Assembly (NCBI GenBank): GCA_045538875.1
Contig: JAZQEG010000025.1
Coordinates: 1 to 35,499 of the forward strand
From: RGIG4708 sp045538875
GTDB taxonomy: Bacteria > Bacillota > Clostridia > UMGS1810
DNA: 35,499 nucleotides
Direction of reading: 5' to 3'
Shown here piece by piece: positions 1 through 8,481 of the stretch. The notes under the pieces are model-generated. The model saw only the letters and a program-made list of their open reading frames with translations, did no database searches and was not told where the DNA came from. The number at the start of each line of letters is the position of its first letter. Within the stretch, counting starts at the first letter, position 1. The position numbers and the translations under genes are program-made.

Positions 1-154
1 AGTCCGAAGACTAAAGTTCTTTTAGAAGTTTAAAGCTCAAATAACTTTGCTAGCTTTACTAGTTTTAAAAGAAGTGTTACTCAAATTCTCTTTTCGAGAA
101 CCTCATTATGCTGTTTATTTTTCAAGGTTCAATTGCCGCCACTAAACAAGCGAC
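1..154 (-). other. rRNA operon leader (5' part of precursor, probably ahead of 16S)
   Basis: This is the transcribed region downstream of a consensus minus-strand promoter, running off the left edge. Read on the minus strand it contains AACCTTGAAAA followed by a purine-rich stretch, which resembles rRNA leaders and spacers of Clostridia. It also has a small hairpin around 92-108 (TTCTC/GAGAA) and a UUCG-capped hairpin at 1-12 (AGUC-UUCG-GACU). No open reading frame is present. The mature 16S start is not reached, so the identity of the first gene is inferred. A tRNA or other stable-RNA operon is the alternative. Confidence 0.65.
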
Positions 155-160
155 TTGTAT

Positions 161-189
161 ATTATATCTCACCGCCACCCGTTTGTCAA
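161..189 (-). promoter_or_regulatory. Consensus stable-RNA promoter (rrn-type)
   Basis: The -35 TTGACA (184-189) and -10 TATAAT (161-166) are both perfect and separated by exactly 17 bp. Immediately upstream, about 190-225, lie A/T tracts typical of an UP element. The expected start site is near 154. A weaker candidate upstream promoter (TTGTAG-17-TACAAT, 233-261) could be a second rrn promoter. The rest of 226-324 shows nothing else that I recognise. Confidence 0.85.
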
Positions 190-324
190 GCGTTTTTTAA
201 ACTTTTTTGCAAAAAAATTTTAGATACTAAATATTGTATTATTGTTAAATATCAACTACAACAAATTGACGGCAATGATGGACAATAATTAAACTATGCA
301 CTTTTAATAATATATGAAGAAAAC

Positions 325-822
325 TTATTTTTGTGCAAGATATTTTTTTATTATCATTTTTTCAAACACACGTTTAAGCGAAACAAAGCCTGTTTCGTTT
401 TTGCCAAGGGCGGTTACAAGCACCGACACAAATCCCATTTTGTTTGCTCCAAGCATATCGGTAAAAATCTGATCCCCCACAAAGCATATGTTTTTGGCCG
501 GAACCGCAAGTTGCTTTGCCAGCCTTTTGAGCGGTGCCGTGCGAGGCTTAAACGCTCTGTAAACATAGGGCACACCAAGTTCGCGGCAAAACATCTGTAC
601 CCTTTTTTTGCTGTTGTTTGACGCTATTGCATATTTTATGCCGTTTGAATTTAAAAACGCAAAATAATCCAGTATGTCTTTTGATGGCACAGGTGTTGTG
701 TGGGTAACAAGTGTGTTGTCTATATCAAATATAACCGCTTTTATTTTGTTATTTTGGTAAAAATCTTTTGTCAAATCCCAAACGGAATTTACACAATACT
801 TTGGATAACATTTTTTTATCAT
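325..822 (-). CDS. yqeG: YqeG-family HAD-IIIA phosphatase
   Basis: A 165-residue HAD-superfamily hydrolase, the usual size for the YqeG family. All four HAD motifs are visible: DIDNT (nucleophile D33 and acid D35), S68 in IASNN, K92 before PRTAP, and GDQ with D117 and D122. No cap domain or membrane segment is seen. The family is annotated as phosphatases of uncertain physiological substrate; in Bacillus yqeG sits beside the ribosome-biogenesis gene yqeH, which is not present here. The ATG is preceded by AAAGG about 11 nt upstream. It lies downstream of rpsU and its terminator, so it is either read through or has a weak promoter of its own near 847-852. Confidence 0.85.
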   Translation of the reverse strand: MIKKCYPKYCVNSVWDLTKDFYQNNKIKAVIFDIDNTLVTHTTPVPSKDILDYFAFLNSNGIKYAIASNNSKKRVQMFCRELGVPYVYRAFKPRTAPLKRLAKQLAVPAKNICFVGDQIFTDMLGANKMGFVSVLVTALGKNETGFVSLKRVFEKMIIKKYLAQK

Positions 823-872
823 ATTATAATCAACCTTTTGTATGATATTATAACCAATTTTTTAAAAAAATA

Positions 873-896
873 ACGGGAATTTTTATAAATTCCCGT
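873..896 (-). terminator. Intrinsic terminator after rpsU
   Basis: A 10-bp perfect stem (873-882 with 887-896) closes a TTAT loop. On the minus strand it is followed after two bases by a run of seven T (864-870). It separates rpsU from yqeG. Confidence 0.8.
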
Positions 897-1000
897 ATTT
901 TTAATAATTATTAAATTTGTCTAATTCGTTATGGGTAAATTGGGAAGGCTTGTTACCTTATTAAGTCTTTGTTTGCTCAAAGCGCAAACAACAACACGAA

Positions 1001-1177
1001 TTATCTGTATGAACGCTTTCTTGCTGCTTCAGATTTCTTTTTGCGTTTTACGCTTGGTTTTTCGTAGTGTTCTCTCTTTCTGATTTCGGATAAAACACCT
1101 GATTTTGCACACTGTCTTTTAAATCTGCGAAGTGCACTATCTAAAGATTCATTTTCTTTTAATCTTATTTCTGCCAT
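1001..1177 (-). CDS. rpsU: Small ribosomal subunit protein bS21
   Basis: A 58-residue basic protein of the 30S subunit, full length for Gram-positive S21. It starts MAEIRLKENESLDSALRRFK and ends in a lysine/arginine-rich tail, both family hallmarks. S21 binds near the 3' end of 16S rRNA and helps translation initiation. A longer frame starting at 1204 would translate the ribosome binding site itself, so I place the start at 1177, behind AGGGAGGG. It has its own consensus promoter and its own terminator, as expected for a highly expressed ribosomal protein gene outside the large ribosomal operons. Confidence 0.95.
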   Translation of the reverse strand: MAEIRLKENESLDSALRRFKRQCAKSGVLSEIRKREHYEKPSVKRKKKSEAARKRSYR

Positions 1178-1254
1178 TGAAAATCCCTCCCTCCGCCATT
1201 GCAAATCGTGTTATTTAACACACAACGGTATCAGACTAAATTTACACAAAGATA

Positions 1255-1283
1255 ATTATACAATTAAATCACTTTGTTGTCAA
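1255..1283 (-). promoter_or_regulatory. rpsU promoter
   Basis: Perfect -35 TTGACA (1278-1283), 17-bp spacer and perfect -10 TATAAT (1255-1260). The transcript would begin near 1248, giving a leader of about 70 nt before rpsU. The promoter sits between the stop of the HIT gene and rpsU, so rpsU need not depend on the alaS transcript. Confidence 0.85.
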
Positions 1284-1325
1284 GACATATTTTCACAATT
1301 GTATAATTTTGTCGCAAAACCTCAA

Positions 1326-1670
1326 TCAGCCCGGAGGCCACTCAAGATACCTGCCTGCAAGAAGATGAAAATGCAAATGCCCAACTGTCTGGCCGCCGTC
1401 GCGTCCGCAGTTGTTAACCAGACGAAAGCCATCATCGGCAAAGCCCTGCTCTTTTGCAATTTTGCCTGCAACAGTAAATATGTGGCCTACAACACATAAG
1501 TTGCTTGCATCAAGCTCAAGTGCAGATGCGATGTGCACCTTTGGCACAATAAGAATGTGCACCGGTGCCTGCGGGTTCATATCGTTAAATGCCGCAACAA
1601 GCTCGTCCTCATACACAAGATTTGACGGAATTTGACCGTTTGCTATTTTACAAAAAATACAATCCTGCAT
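1326..1670 (-). CDS. HIT-family nucleotide-binding protein (HinT-like)
   Basis: A 114-residue histidine-triad protein of usual length. The triad HLHFHLLAG is at residues 98-106, with H98, H100 and H102. The N-terminal CIFCKI supplies C4 and C7, typical of the zinc-binding HinT/protein kinase C inhibitor-like branch. The family hydrolyses nucleoside phosphoramidates and acyl-AMP adducts, including aminoacyl-AMP. Its position 12 bp after alaS, with a ribosome binding site (AGAGGTGG) next to the alaS stop, suggests co-transcription with the aminoacyl-tRNA synthetase. A role in clearing aminoacyl-adenylates fits but is inference. Confidence 0.9.
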   Translation of the reverse strand: MQDCIFCKIANGQIPSNLVYEDELVAAFNDMNPQAPVHILIVPKVHIASALELDASNLCVVGHIFTVAGKIAKEQGFADDGFRLVNNCGRDGGQTVGHLHFHLLAGRYLEWPPG

Positions 1671-1682
1671 TTTGCCACCTCT

Positions 1683-4307
1683 TTATTTTACAAATTTAAC
1701 AACAGATGCAACAAGCTCATCAAGCTTGCCTATTTCCTTGGCGCCGCCTCGTGCCATGTCGGGCTTGCCTCCGCCGGAGCCTCCTGCTATTGGGGCAATA
1801 TTTTTTATAATTGCTCCTGCGTTTACTCCCTGTTTAACAGCATCTTTGTTTGCCATACAAATAAGGCTTGCTTTGCCGTCTTTAACTCCTGCAAGCATTA
1901 CAACTGCTGGGGTGTCCATTTTGTCTCTTATCTGTTCTGCTGCCACAATAAGCTCATTCATATCCATATCTTCTTTTTTTGCGGCAATTACTTTTATTCC
2001 GTCAACATCTGTTGCTGACGACAAAATGTCATCTGCAGCACTTGCGGCAATTTTTGCCCTTAAGGATTCGGCAGTTTTTTGCACATCCTTAAGCTCTGCC
2101 ATAAGCTTTTCGGCTTTAATGTCTATTTCGTTTGTGTTAGATTTGATTGTGTCGGCAACCTTTGCAATAAGGGCGTCCTTGTTGTTCAAATATTCCATAA
2201 CAGCGGCACCTGTAATAGCTTCTATTCTTCTTGTGCCTGCTGCAACGCCTGTTTCGGAAAGAATTTTGAATAGGCCTGCCTGTGAGGTGTTTGTAAGATG
2301 TGTACCTCCGCAAAATTCCATAGAATAGTCACCCATACTAACAACCCGTACAACATCACCGTATTTTTCGCCAAACTGAGCTGTAGCTCCAAGCTCTTTG
2401 GCTTGCTCTATAGGTAGTTCCTTAACAACGATTTCCATTGAATCGAGAATTGCATCGTTAACCATTTTTTCTACTTTGGCAATTTCTTCACTTGTCATTG
2501 CTTCAAAGTGCGAAAAGTCAAAACGGAGTCTGTCTGCACTTACAAACGAACCCGCCTGTGCAACATGTACACCAAGCGCATCCTTGAGTGCCTTGTGCAA
2601 AAGGTGTGTAGTTGAGTGGTTGCGGCACACTGCCATTCGGTTTTTGCGGCACACCTTAAGTGTAACCTTGCCCTCAAGTGCAAAGCTTCCGCTTTCCACC
2701 TCAACAATGTGCATATAAATACCGTCACCAGTCTTTTTGGTATCGGTAACCCTTGCAACAGAGTCACCGCAAACAATTTTGCCAACATCGCCGCACTGGC
2801 CGCCCATTTCGGCATAAAAAGGAGTTTTGTCTGTTACAACAACACCACGCTGTCCGCTTGTGATTTGTGACGAAAGTTCGCCCTCGGCAAGCAATGCAAC
2901 AATAGTTGCATCAAGCTCAAGGTTTGCATAGCCGTCAAAAACTGTAGCATCTATACCGTCAAATACAAATGCACTGTCGTCATCCCAGCTTGAGCCGTCT
3001 TTACGGGCTGCTCTTGCGGTGGTTTTTTGAATGTGAAGCTGCTCATCAAAGCCGTCGCGGTCTACACCCAGTCCGTTTTCCTCACAAATTTCAACAGTGA
3101 GGTCAATAGGAAAGCCATATGTGTCATTAAGCTTAAACGCCTTTTCGCCCGAAAGCACAGTTTCACAATTTTGTTTTGCTTGTGCTATATAGTCATTAAG
3201 AATTGCTATGCCATTATCAATGGTTTTTGCAAAACGGTCTTCTTCTATTTTAATAATCTTTTTAATATATTCTCTCTTTTCGTCAAGTTCGGGGTAACCC
3301 TGCTTTGATTCGTCAATTACAGTGTCTGCAACTGTGTAAAGAAATTGGCCCTCAACCCCCAAAAGTTTGCCATGACGAGCTGCACGGCGCAAAAGCCTGC
3401 GCAGAACATAGCCTCTGCCCTCGTTAGACGGAATAACACCATCGGATACCATCATAACTGTGCTGCGGATATGGTCGGTAATAACACGGAGAGAAACGTC
3501 TGTTTTTTCATTTTCCTTATAATTAACACCTGCTATTTTTGAAATGTGCTTCATTATATTTTGTACAGTGTCAACCTCAAAAAGATTGTTTACACCCTGA
3601 ACAATTGCAGCAAGACGCTCAAGGCCCATACCTGTATCAATATTTGGGTTGGAGAGGCGGTTGTAGTTGCCGTCTTCGTCCTTATCAAACTGTGTAAATA
3701 CAAGGTTCCACACTTCCATAAATCTGTCACAGTCGCAACCGAGCTTGCAGTCGGGTTTGCCGCAACTGTGCTCAATTCCTCTGTCTACATGGATTTCGGA
3801 GCAAGGACCGCAAGGGCCTGTGCCATGCTCCCAAAAGTTGTCTGCTTTGCCCAGTTTTACAACTCTTTCGGGGTTTACGCCAATTTCGTTAATCCATATA
3901 TCGCGTGCTTCATCATCTTCCTCGTAAACTGTTATCCACAGCTTGTCCTCGGGGATACCAACCACCTCGGTCAAAAATTCCCATCCCCAGCTAATTGCCT
4001 CATGCTTAAAGTAATCACCAAAAGAAAAATTGCCGAGCATTTCAAAAAATGTGCCATGACGCGCTGTTTTACCCACACACTCAATATCAGGAGTTCTTAT
4101 GCACTTTTGGCAGGTTGTAACTCTTTTGCGTGGTGGAATTTCGGCACCTGTAAACCATTTTTTCATAGGTGCCATACCCGAGTTTATAAGCAGCAGGCTG
4201 GCATCATTTTTAGGTACAAGCGGAAAGCTGTCAAGACGAAGGCAGCCTTTTGACTCAAAAAAGCTCAAAAAATCCTCTCTTAATTGATTTAATCCTTTGT
4301 ATTGCAT
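1683..4307 (-). CDS. alaS: Alanyl-tRNA synthetase
   Basis: An 874-residue class II synthetase, normal length for AlaS. Visible in order: the N-terminal catalytic core with class II motifs (RVTTCQKCIRTPDIE, GNFSFGDYFK, GTGPCGPCSEIH); the editing domain with HSTTHLLHKAL, whose two histidines with CGGTH further on bind zinc and clear Ser/Gly-tRNA(Ala); and a C-terminal DHHA1/C-Ala region ending with a glycine-rich GGSGGGKPDMARGG. It attaches alanine to tRNA(Ala) in the cytoplasm. The leader between promoter and start is only about 40 nt, too short for a T-box. No sign of truncation or frameshift. Confidence 0.97.
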   Translation of the reverse strand: MQYKGLNQLREDFLSFFESKGCLRLDSFPLVPKNDASLLLINSGMAPMKKWFTGAEIPPRKRVTTCQKCIRTPDIECVGKTARHGTFFEMLGNFSFGDYFKHEAISWGWEFLTEVVGIPEDKLWITVYEEDDEARDIWINEIGVNPERVVKLGKADNFWEHGTGPCGPCSEIHVDRGIEHSCGKPDCKLGCDCDRFMEVWNLVFTQFDKDEDGNYNRLSNPNIDTGMGLERLAAIVQGVNNLFEVDTVQNIMKHISKIAGVNYKENEKTDVSLRVITDHIRSTVMMVSDGVIPSNEGRGYVLRRLLRRAARHGKLLGVEGQFLYTVADTVIDESKQGYPELDEKREYIKKIIKIEEDRFAKTIDNGIAILNDYIAQAKQNCETVLSGEKAFKLNDTYGFPIDLTVEICEENGLGVDRDGFDEQLHIQKTTARAARKDGSSWDDDSAFVFDGIDATVFDGYANLELDATIVALLAEGELSSQITSGQRGVVVTDKTPFYAEMGGQCGDVGKIVCGDSVARVTDTKKTGDGIYMHIVEVESGSFALEGKVTLKVCRKNRMAVCRNHSTTHLLHKALKDALGVHVAQAGSFVSADRLRFDFSHFEAMTSEEIAKVEKMVNDAILDSMEIVVKELPIEQAKELGATAQFGEKYGDVVRVVSMGDYSMEFCGGTHLTNTSQAGLFKILSETGVAAGTRRIEAITGAAVMEYLNNKDALIAKVADTIKSNTNEIDIKAEKLMAELKDVQKTAESLRAKIAASAADDILSSATDVDGIKVIAAKKEDMDMNELIVAAEQIRDKMDTPAVVMLAGVKDGKASLICMANKDAVKQGVNAGAIIKNIAPIAGGSGGGKPDMARGGAKEIGKLDELVASVVKFVK

Positions 4308-4351
4308 TTTATCAAATCCTTTCTAAGGAACATAGTCATAGATAATGATAT

Positions 4352-4379
4352 TTTATAACAAAATGGCTATGTTTGTCAA
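4352..4379 (-). promoter_or_regulatory. alaS promoter
   Basis: The -35 TTGACA (4374-4379) and -10 TATAAA (4352-4357) are separated by 16 bp. It faces away from the DUF1846 promoter in the same spacer. Confidence 0.7.
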
Positions 4380-4427
4380 TATTTGATTGCCCGTTTTTTG
4401 AGTGTTGCAAAATTCGACAATGTGGTG

Positions 4428-4456
4428 TTGATTTTAATTTTTTGTTGTGATATAAT
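4428..4456 (+). promoter_or_regulatory. Promoter of the DUF1846 gene
   Basis: The -35 TTGATT (4428-4433) and -10 TATAAT (4451-4456) are separated by 17 bp. A strong ribosome binding site, GAGGGGAG, at 4476-4483 precedes the ATG at 4493. Confidence 0.75.
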
Positions 4457-4492
4457 ATATGATGGTTTTATTTTTGAGGGGAGAGCGAAAAA

Positions 4493-5977
4493 ATGAACAA
4501 AATCGGTTTTGATAATAACAAATATCTTGCAACTCAATCGGAGCAAATCCGTAACAGAATTGCTCAGTTTGGCGGCAAATTATACCTTGAATTTGGCGGA
4601 AAGTTGTTTGACGACTATCACGCATCAAGAGTGTTGCCCGGTTTTGAGCCTGACAGCAAAATACGCATGCTGCAGCAGCTCAAAGACGATATGGAAATTG
4701 TTATTACAATAAACTCGTCCGACATTGAGTCAAACAAGGTGCGCGGTGACCTTGGCATCACATACGATGAGGATGTACTCCGCCTTATTGACACTTTTTG
4801 TGATCTTGGGCTTTATGTGGGCAGTGTTGTGCTCACCCGCTACAATGGACAAGCTAGTGCCAACGCATTTTTAAAACAGCTTACCGCCCTTGGAATTAAG
4901 TGCTACCGCCACTACCCAATTGCAGGATACCCCTCTGATGTGCCCCACATTGTTAGTGATGACGGTCTTGGCAAAAACGATTATATCGAAACAAGCCGTT
5001 CGCTTATTGTAGTAACCGCACCAGGCCCCGGAAGCGGCAAAATGGCAACATGCCTCAGCCAGCTTTATCATGACCACAAAAGAGGAATCAAGGCAGGATA
5101 TGCAAAATTTGAAACATTTCCTATATGGAATTTGCCTCTTAAGCACCCTGTTAACCTTGCATATGAGGCGGCTACCGCAGACCTTAACGATGTTAATATG
5201 ATTGACCCGTTCCACCTTGAAGCATACGGTGAAACAACTGTTAATTACAACCGTGATGTAGAAATATTCCCTGTACTTAATACTATTTTTGAAAAAATAC
5301 AAGGCTCATCTCCATACAAATCCCCTACCGATATGGGTGTTAATATGGCAGGCAACTGCATTATAGACAACGACATATGCTGCGAGGCATCTAAAAAAGA
5401 AATTGTGCGCCGCTATTATGCCGAAAGTGTAAACAACCTGCGCACAACAGGTGACGGAACAATTGTGCGCAAGCTGGAGCTTTTGATGAATCAGGCAGGC
5501 CTCACTCCTGAAGAATGCCCTGTTGTATCTGCCGCCCTTGCAAAATCCGAATTAACAGGTTCGCCTTCGGGTGCAATGATTTTGCCCGACGGAACGCTTG
5601 TTACAGGCAAAACCTCTGCAACACTCGGAGCTGCATCGGCAATTTTACTAAACGCACTTAAAGCACTTGGCAAAATAGATGATAGCTTGGAGCTCATTTC
5701 TGCAAGTGTGTTGGAGCCTATATGTGAACTTAAAACTGCATATCTCAAGCACAAAAACCCAAGACTTCATACCGACGAGGTGCTTATGGCACTTACCATT
5801 TCGGCACTTACCGACAATGTTGCAAAGGCTGCCAAGGAGCAATTGCCAAATCTTAAAGGCAGCGAGGCTCATTTTTCTGTAATTATCAGCGAGGAGGACG
5901 AAATGATAATGCGCCGCCTCGGTATAAATGTGAGCTGCGAGCCAAAATACGAAAACAAAAGTTTATACCACAAATAA
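4493..5977 (+). CDS. DUF1846 domain-containing protein
   Basis: A 494-residue protein matching the DUF1846 family over its whole length, which is the usual size. A nucleotide-binding-like glycine loop, TAPGPGSGKMATCLSQ, lies near residue 175-190; it resembles a P-loop but lacks the canonical GxxxxGK[ST] spacing. No signal peptide or membrane span is seen. The family is widespread in Firmicutes and anaerobes and crystal structures exist, but I know of no established reaction, so none is assigned. It is a single-gene unit with its own promoter and shares a terminator with clpC. It is the only + strand gene in the first 12 kb. Confidence 0.85.
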   Translation: MNKIGFDNNKYLATQSEQIRNRIAQFGGKLYLEFGGKLFDDYHASRVLPGFEPDSKIRMLQQLKDDMEIVITINSSDIESNKVRGDLGITYDEDVLRLIDTFCDLGLYVGSVVLTRYNGQASANAFLKQLTALGIKCYRHYPIAGYPSDVPHIVSDDGLGKNDYIETSRSLIVVTAPGPGSGKMATCLSQLYHDHKRGIKAGYAKFETFPIWNLPLKHPVNLAYEAATADLNDVNMIDPFHLEAYGETTVNYNRDVEIFPVLNTIFEKIQGSSPYKSPTDMGVNMAGNCIIDNDICCEASKKEIVRRYYAESVNNLRTTGDGTIVRKLELLMNQAGLTPEECPVVSAALAKSELTGSPSGAMILPDGTLVTGKTSATLGAASAILLNALKALGKIDDSLELISASVLEPICELKTAYLKHKNPRLHTDEVLMALTISALTDNVAKAAKEQLPNLKGSEAHFSVIISEEDEMIMRRLGINVSCEPKYENKSLYHK

Positions 5978-6003
5978 ACTTTTGTAATGTTTGCAAAAAA
6001 TAC

Positions 6004-6039
6004 ATACCCCCTTTGCCGCCAAAGCGGCAAAGGGGGTAT
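6004..6039. terminator. Bidirectional terminator between DUF1846 gene and clpC
   Basis: A 16-bp perfect stem (6004-6019 with 6024-6039) surrounds a CAAA loop, GC-rich at both ends. On the minus strand a T-rich run follows, making it a strong terminator for clpC, whose stop codon is only 2 bp away. On the plus strand the following run (attgttattg) is weaker. Confidence 0.85.
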
Positions 6040-6041
6040 TG

Positions 6042-8468
6042 TTATTGTACTATTTTGAGCTTGTCATCAGCTGCATCTATAACAATTTTTTTGTTTTTGT
6101 CAAGCTTTGCCGATAGCAGCTCATCGGCAAGCATATCCTCAAGCTGAGTTTGAATAATGCGGCGCAGAGGTCTTGCTCCGTACACATCATCAAAGCCCGC
6201 CTTTGCAAGATGGGCAACTGCAGCATCTGTAATTTGTATGCTGTATCCAAGGCTTTCCATACGCTGGATGGGGCCACCCAGCATAATTTTTGCAATTTGC
6301 TCAATGTCGGTCTGTGTGAGCTTTCTAAACACTATTATTTCGTCAATACGGTTGATAAGCTCGGGGCGGAATACATTTTTAAGCTCAGAGAGCACCTGCT
6401 CCCTTATTTTGTTGTAATCCGCCTGGGCATCGTCACTTGCGCCAAAGCCAAGAGCTTTTGATTTTTGGGTGATGAGGCGGGCGCCGATGTTGCTTGTCAT
6501 AATTATTACAGTGTTTTTAAAATCTATTTTTCTGCCCTGAGAATCGGTAACTATGCCATCCTCTAAAATTTGCAAAAGGATGTTAAATACATCGGGGTGA
6601 GCTTTTTCTATTTCGTCAAAGAGCACTACCGAATATGGCTTGCGGCGTATTTTTTCGGTAAGCTGACCGCCTTCGTCATAGCCTACATATCCCGGAGGAG
6701 AGCCAATAAGGCGGGATACAGTATGCTTTTCCATATATTCGCTCATATCTATGCGTATAATGGCGTTTTCGTCACCAAACACTGCCTCTGCAAGAGCCTT
6801 GCAAAGCTCTGTTTTGCCAACACCTGTGGGTCCAAGAAATATAAATGACCCTGTTGGCCTTTTTGGGTCTTTTAAGCCTACTCTACCGCGACGGATTGCC
6901 TTTGCTACTGCTGTGACGGCTTCATCCTGACCAACAACTCTGCCGTGGAGAATTTTTTCCATATCGATAAGGCGCTGTTGTTCCTCCCCTGCAAGCTTTT
7001 TAACGGGGATGCCTGTCCGCTCCGAAATTATATCGCATATTTCATCCTCGCCCACAACGAGTGCACCCTGAGAGTTTTTGCCCTCCCATTCGTCTTTCAT
7101 TTGCTTTAGCTGCTGGGCAATTTTGCCCTCTTCATCACGCAGCGATGCAGCAAGTTCAAAATCCTGACTATCAATAGCCTCTCGCTTTTTTGCGCCTATT
7201 TCGTCAAGCTGTTTTTCAATGGTTTTAATTTCGGGCGGAGCAGTAAAAGCAGCAAGTCGGATTTTTGAAGATGCCTCGTCTATAAGGTCGATTGCTTTGT
7301 CGGGCAAAAACCTGTCGGTAATGTATCTCGACGAAAGCTTTGCACTTGCCATAAGGGCTTCATCTGTAATTGTAACCTTGTGATGCTCCTCGTACTTGGG
7401 GCGTATTCCTCTGAGTATCTGCACTGTTTCAGAAACTGATGGCTCACCCACAATAATAGGAGCAAAACGGCGCTCCAAGGCGGAGTCTTTTTCGATATGC
7501 TTGCGGTATTCGTCAAGAGTTGTTGCCCCAACAAGCTGAATGTCGCCACGGGCAAGCATAGGCTTTAATATGTTTGCGGCATCCATTGCACCCTCGGCAC
7601 TGCCTGCACCAATGAGAGTGTGAACTTCATCTATAAACAAAATAATGTTGCCGTCTTTTTTTACTTCGTCAAGAGCTTTTTTTATGCGTTCTTCAAATTC
7701 ACCGCGATATTTTGTGCCTGCAATAAGAGATGACAAATCAAGAGAAAATACTGTTTTGTTTTTGAGTATTTCGGGAATAGAGCCCTGCGCAATTTTTTGT
7801 GCCAGACCTTCGGCAACAGCTGTTTTACCAACGCCAGGCTCACCAATTAAGCACGGGTTGTTTTTGGTGCGGCGTGTAAGTATCTGAATAACTCTTGATA
7901 TTTCGGCGTCTCTGCCGATTATTGGGTCAAACTTGCCGTCTTTTGCCATTTTTGTAAGGTCTGTACCAAACTGTGTAAGGCTTTTTGCACCCGATTTGCC
8001 ACTATTGTGCTGCTGGTGCTGCTGCGAATCCTCGCCGCCGTGAATAGATGCGTTAATTTGGTTTATAAGTGCATTGATATTAAGGTTGAGGTCGCCAAGG
8101 ATTTTTGCTGCAACGCTTCGGCCCTCACGCAATATTGCAAGAAAAATATGCTCCGGCGAAATAACCTGTGCACCGCTTCTGCGTGATTCGGTGTGGCTCA
8201 GCTCAATTATTGTGCGACTGCGGGGTGTAAATGGTATTCTGCCCTCTGCCACATTCCCGTCGGGAGTAGTATATTCGGCAATTTTTTCACACACAGCTTC
8301 AAATGTAATGCCCTGACTAAAAAGTGCCTCTGCAACCGAAGATGTACCCTCCTTTGCAATTGCGGCAAGGATATGCTCTGAACCAACATAATTATAACCC
8401 AGTTCGCCTGCCACCTCTTCGGCAAGCCTTATTACATTTTGAGCTTTGTCATCAAATCTTGAATTCAT
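6042..8468 (-). CDS. clpC: ATP-dependent Clp protease ATP-binding subunit ClpC
   Basis: An 808-residue HSP100 unfoldase, normal ClpC length (about 810). Domains in order: two N-terminal Clp repeats (about 1-150), AAA+ D1 with Walker A GEPGVGKT near residue 210, a middle UVR-type coiled segment (DFELAASLRDEEGK) near 430, and AAA+ D2 with GPTGVGKT near 540 and the C-terminal D2-small domain. ClpC feeds proteins, including those arginine-phosphorylated by McsB, to ClpP. It is the last gene of the ctsR operon, 13 bp after mcsB, with AAAGGATGA ahead of its ATG. clpP is not in this window. Confidence 0.97.
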   Translation of the reverse strand: MNSRFDDKAQNVIRLAEEVAGELGYNYVGSEHILAAIAKEGTSSVAEALFSQGITFEAVCEKIAEYTTPDGNVAEGRIPFTPRSRTIIELSHTESRRSGAQVISPEHIFLAILREGRSVAAKILGDLNLNINALINQINASIHGGEDSQQHQQHNSGKSGAKSLTQFGTDLTKMAKDGKFDPIIGRDAEISRVIQILTRRTKNNPCLIGEPGVGKTAVAEGLAQKIAQGSIPEILKNKTVFSLDLSSLIAGTKYRGEFEERIKKALDEVKKDGNIILFIDEVHTLIGAGSAEGAMDAANILKPMLARGDIQLVGATTLDEYRKHIEKDSALERRFAPIIVGEPSVSETVQILRGIRPKYEEHHKVTITDEALMASAKLSSRYITDRFLPDKAIDLIDEASSKIRLAAFTAPPEIKTIEKQLDEIGAKKREAIDSQDFELAASLRDEEGKIAQQLKQMKDEWEGKNSQGALVVGEDEICDIISERTGIPVKKLAGEEQQRLIDMEKILHGRVVGQDEAVTAVAKAIRRGRVGLKDPKRPTGSFIFLGPTGVGKTELCKALAEAVFGDENAIIRIDMSEYMEKHTVSRLIGSPPGYVGYDEGGQLTEKIRRKPYSVVLFDEIEKAHPDVFNILLQILEDGIVTDSQGRKIDFKNTVIIMTSNIGARLITQKSKALGFGASDDAQADYNKIREQVLSELKNVFRPELINRIDEIIVFRKLTQTDIEQIAKIMLGGPIQRMESLGYSIQITDAAVAHLAKAGFDDVYGARPLRRIIQTQLEDMLADELLSAKLDKNKKIVIDAADDKLKIVQ

Positions 8469-8481
8469 TTAAATCATCCTT

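Noticed and set aside
1632..4287. Plus-strand open frames inside alaS and similar antisense frames inside clpC, mutS, mutL and miaB
   Set aside because: They lie opposite well-conserved genes, have no ribosome binding sites or family resemblance, and are explained by codon bias on the other strand.
4308..4352. T-box leader upstream of alaS
   Set aside because: The predicted transcript leader is only about 40 nt and has no specifier loop, T-box sequence or terminator.
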